Below, one piece after another: positions 47,180 to 47,536 of a stretch of 47,536 nt of DNA. The translations under genes and the position numbers were made by a program. This stretch comes from Seison nebaliae. Taxonomy: Eukaryota; Rotifera; Pararotatoria; Seisonacea; Seisonidae. The notes below the pieces were generated by a model. The model was not told where the DNA came from and ran no database searches. It saw only the letters and a list, made by a program, of their open reading frames with translations. The stretch lies in assembly GCA_023231475.1 (NCBI GenBank), contig JALJEE010002363.1, forward strand, positions 1 through 47,536, written 5' to 3'. The number at the start of each line of letters is the position of its first letter. The first letter of the stretch is position 1.

Positions 47180-47536
47180 TGTAGCAAGTGCAGCAATTAT
47201 TGACGGCGTGGTATCAATTGTTGAATCTATGTGATTTCTGCACCCATAATTTTTTTATTGACAATCGGTGATTTCAAAATGGTCATTTTGTCACCCATTT
47301 TATTAAGACAAGTTAACGTTTTGGGTGTCAAACGGATGGTGACGAAATCACAGACAACCCAATTGTTGACGGACTGATGTCGTCCATCTTCCCTTCTACT
47401 AGTGCTGTGATTATGATCCGTGAGTCCAAAGTGATAAGACTCGAGTCCTCCATACATTATGGAAAAAAAAAATCCAGACATGATAAGAGTCCTATACATA
47501 CAAGGCTCGAGCCAAGCTATTAGCCAGACTCATGCT
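47180..47536. other. possible further repeat, no gene seen
   Basis: The sequence shares AAAAAATCCAGAC and TATACATACA, in the same order, with the inside of the neighbouring MITE (about 46937-46975 and 47465-47500). A related, diverged element may therefore begin here and run past the window edge. Confidence 0.35.

Overview
The window is AT-rich (roughly 30% GC by eye) nuclear DNA from a small-genome animal. Evidence: spliced genes with very short introns (mostly 41-70 bp), AATAAA polyadenylation signals, and clearly metazoan proteins (spectraplakin with GAS2 domain, EGF plus peritrophin-type chitin-binding protein, pancreatic-type lipase with PLAT domain). The chitin-binding protein suggests an ecdysozoan, perhaps a compact arthropod such as an acariform mite. 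That placement is an inference; nothing in the window proves it. No tRNA, rRNA or CRISPR is visible.

Layout. 1-126: possible 3' end of a gene. 1606-3747: decayed non-LTR retrotransposon. 4532-9794 (-): clathrin heavy chain. 11323-13224 (+) CTNNBL1 and 13304-13852 (+) IMP3, only 79 bp apart. 14139-15440 (+): secreted EGF/chitin-binding protein. 15826-17835 (+): secreted lipase. 17836-20463: gene-poor. 20464-21254 (+): ZMYND19-like protein. 21457-21653: GC-rich hairpin cluster. 22030-23836 (-) V-ATPase subunit B, divergent from 24364-25536 (+) dihydrofolate reductase with large insertions. 26027-27010 (+): Iwr1/SLC7A6OS. 27308-29800 (+) NFXL1, tail-to-tail with 29817-32457 (-) histidine ammonia-lyase; the stop codons are 16 bp apart. 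32702-41486 (-): spectraplakin-like protein, most of it one 6.5 kb exon. 41487-45703: gene-poor, with a 421 bp foldback element. 45704-46447 (+): small unrecognised protein. 46850-47171: hAT-type MITE with an exact 8-bp target duplication.

The genes are unrelated housekeeping and secreted functions: vesicle coats, lumenal acidification, splicing, ribosome biogenesis, Pol II import, folate and histidine catabolism, cytoskeletal linkage. They do not form one pathway. CTNNBL1-IMP3 is close enough to raise the question of co-transcription.

The strongest unexpected signal is in splicing. Of 39 introns I could place, 34 begin GTT (GTTTAT, GTTTCT, GTTAAT, GTTCAT) instead of the usual GTRAGT, and the last exon base is often not G. 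In clathrin, V-ATPase B and histidine ammonia-lyase, protein conservation and phase fix the junctions, and 18 of 19 there are GTT. Introns are also unevenly placed: several long genes have none, and in clathrin and the spectraplakin all coding introns lie in the 3' part.
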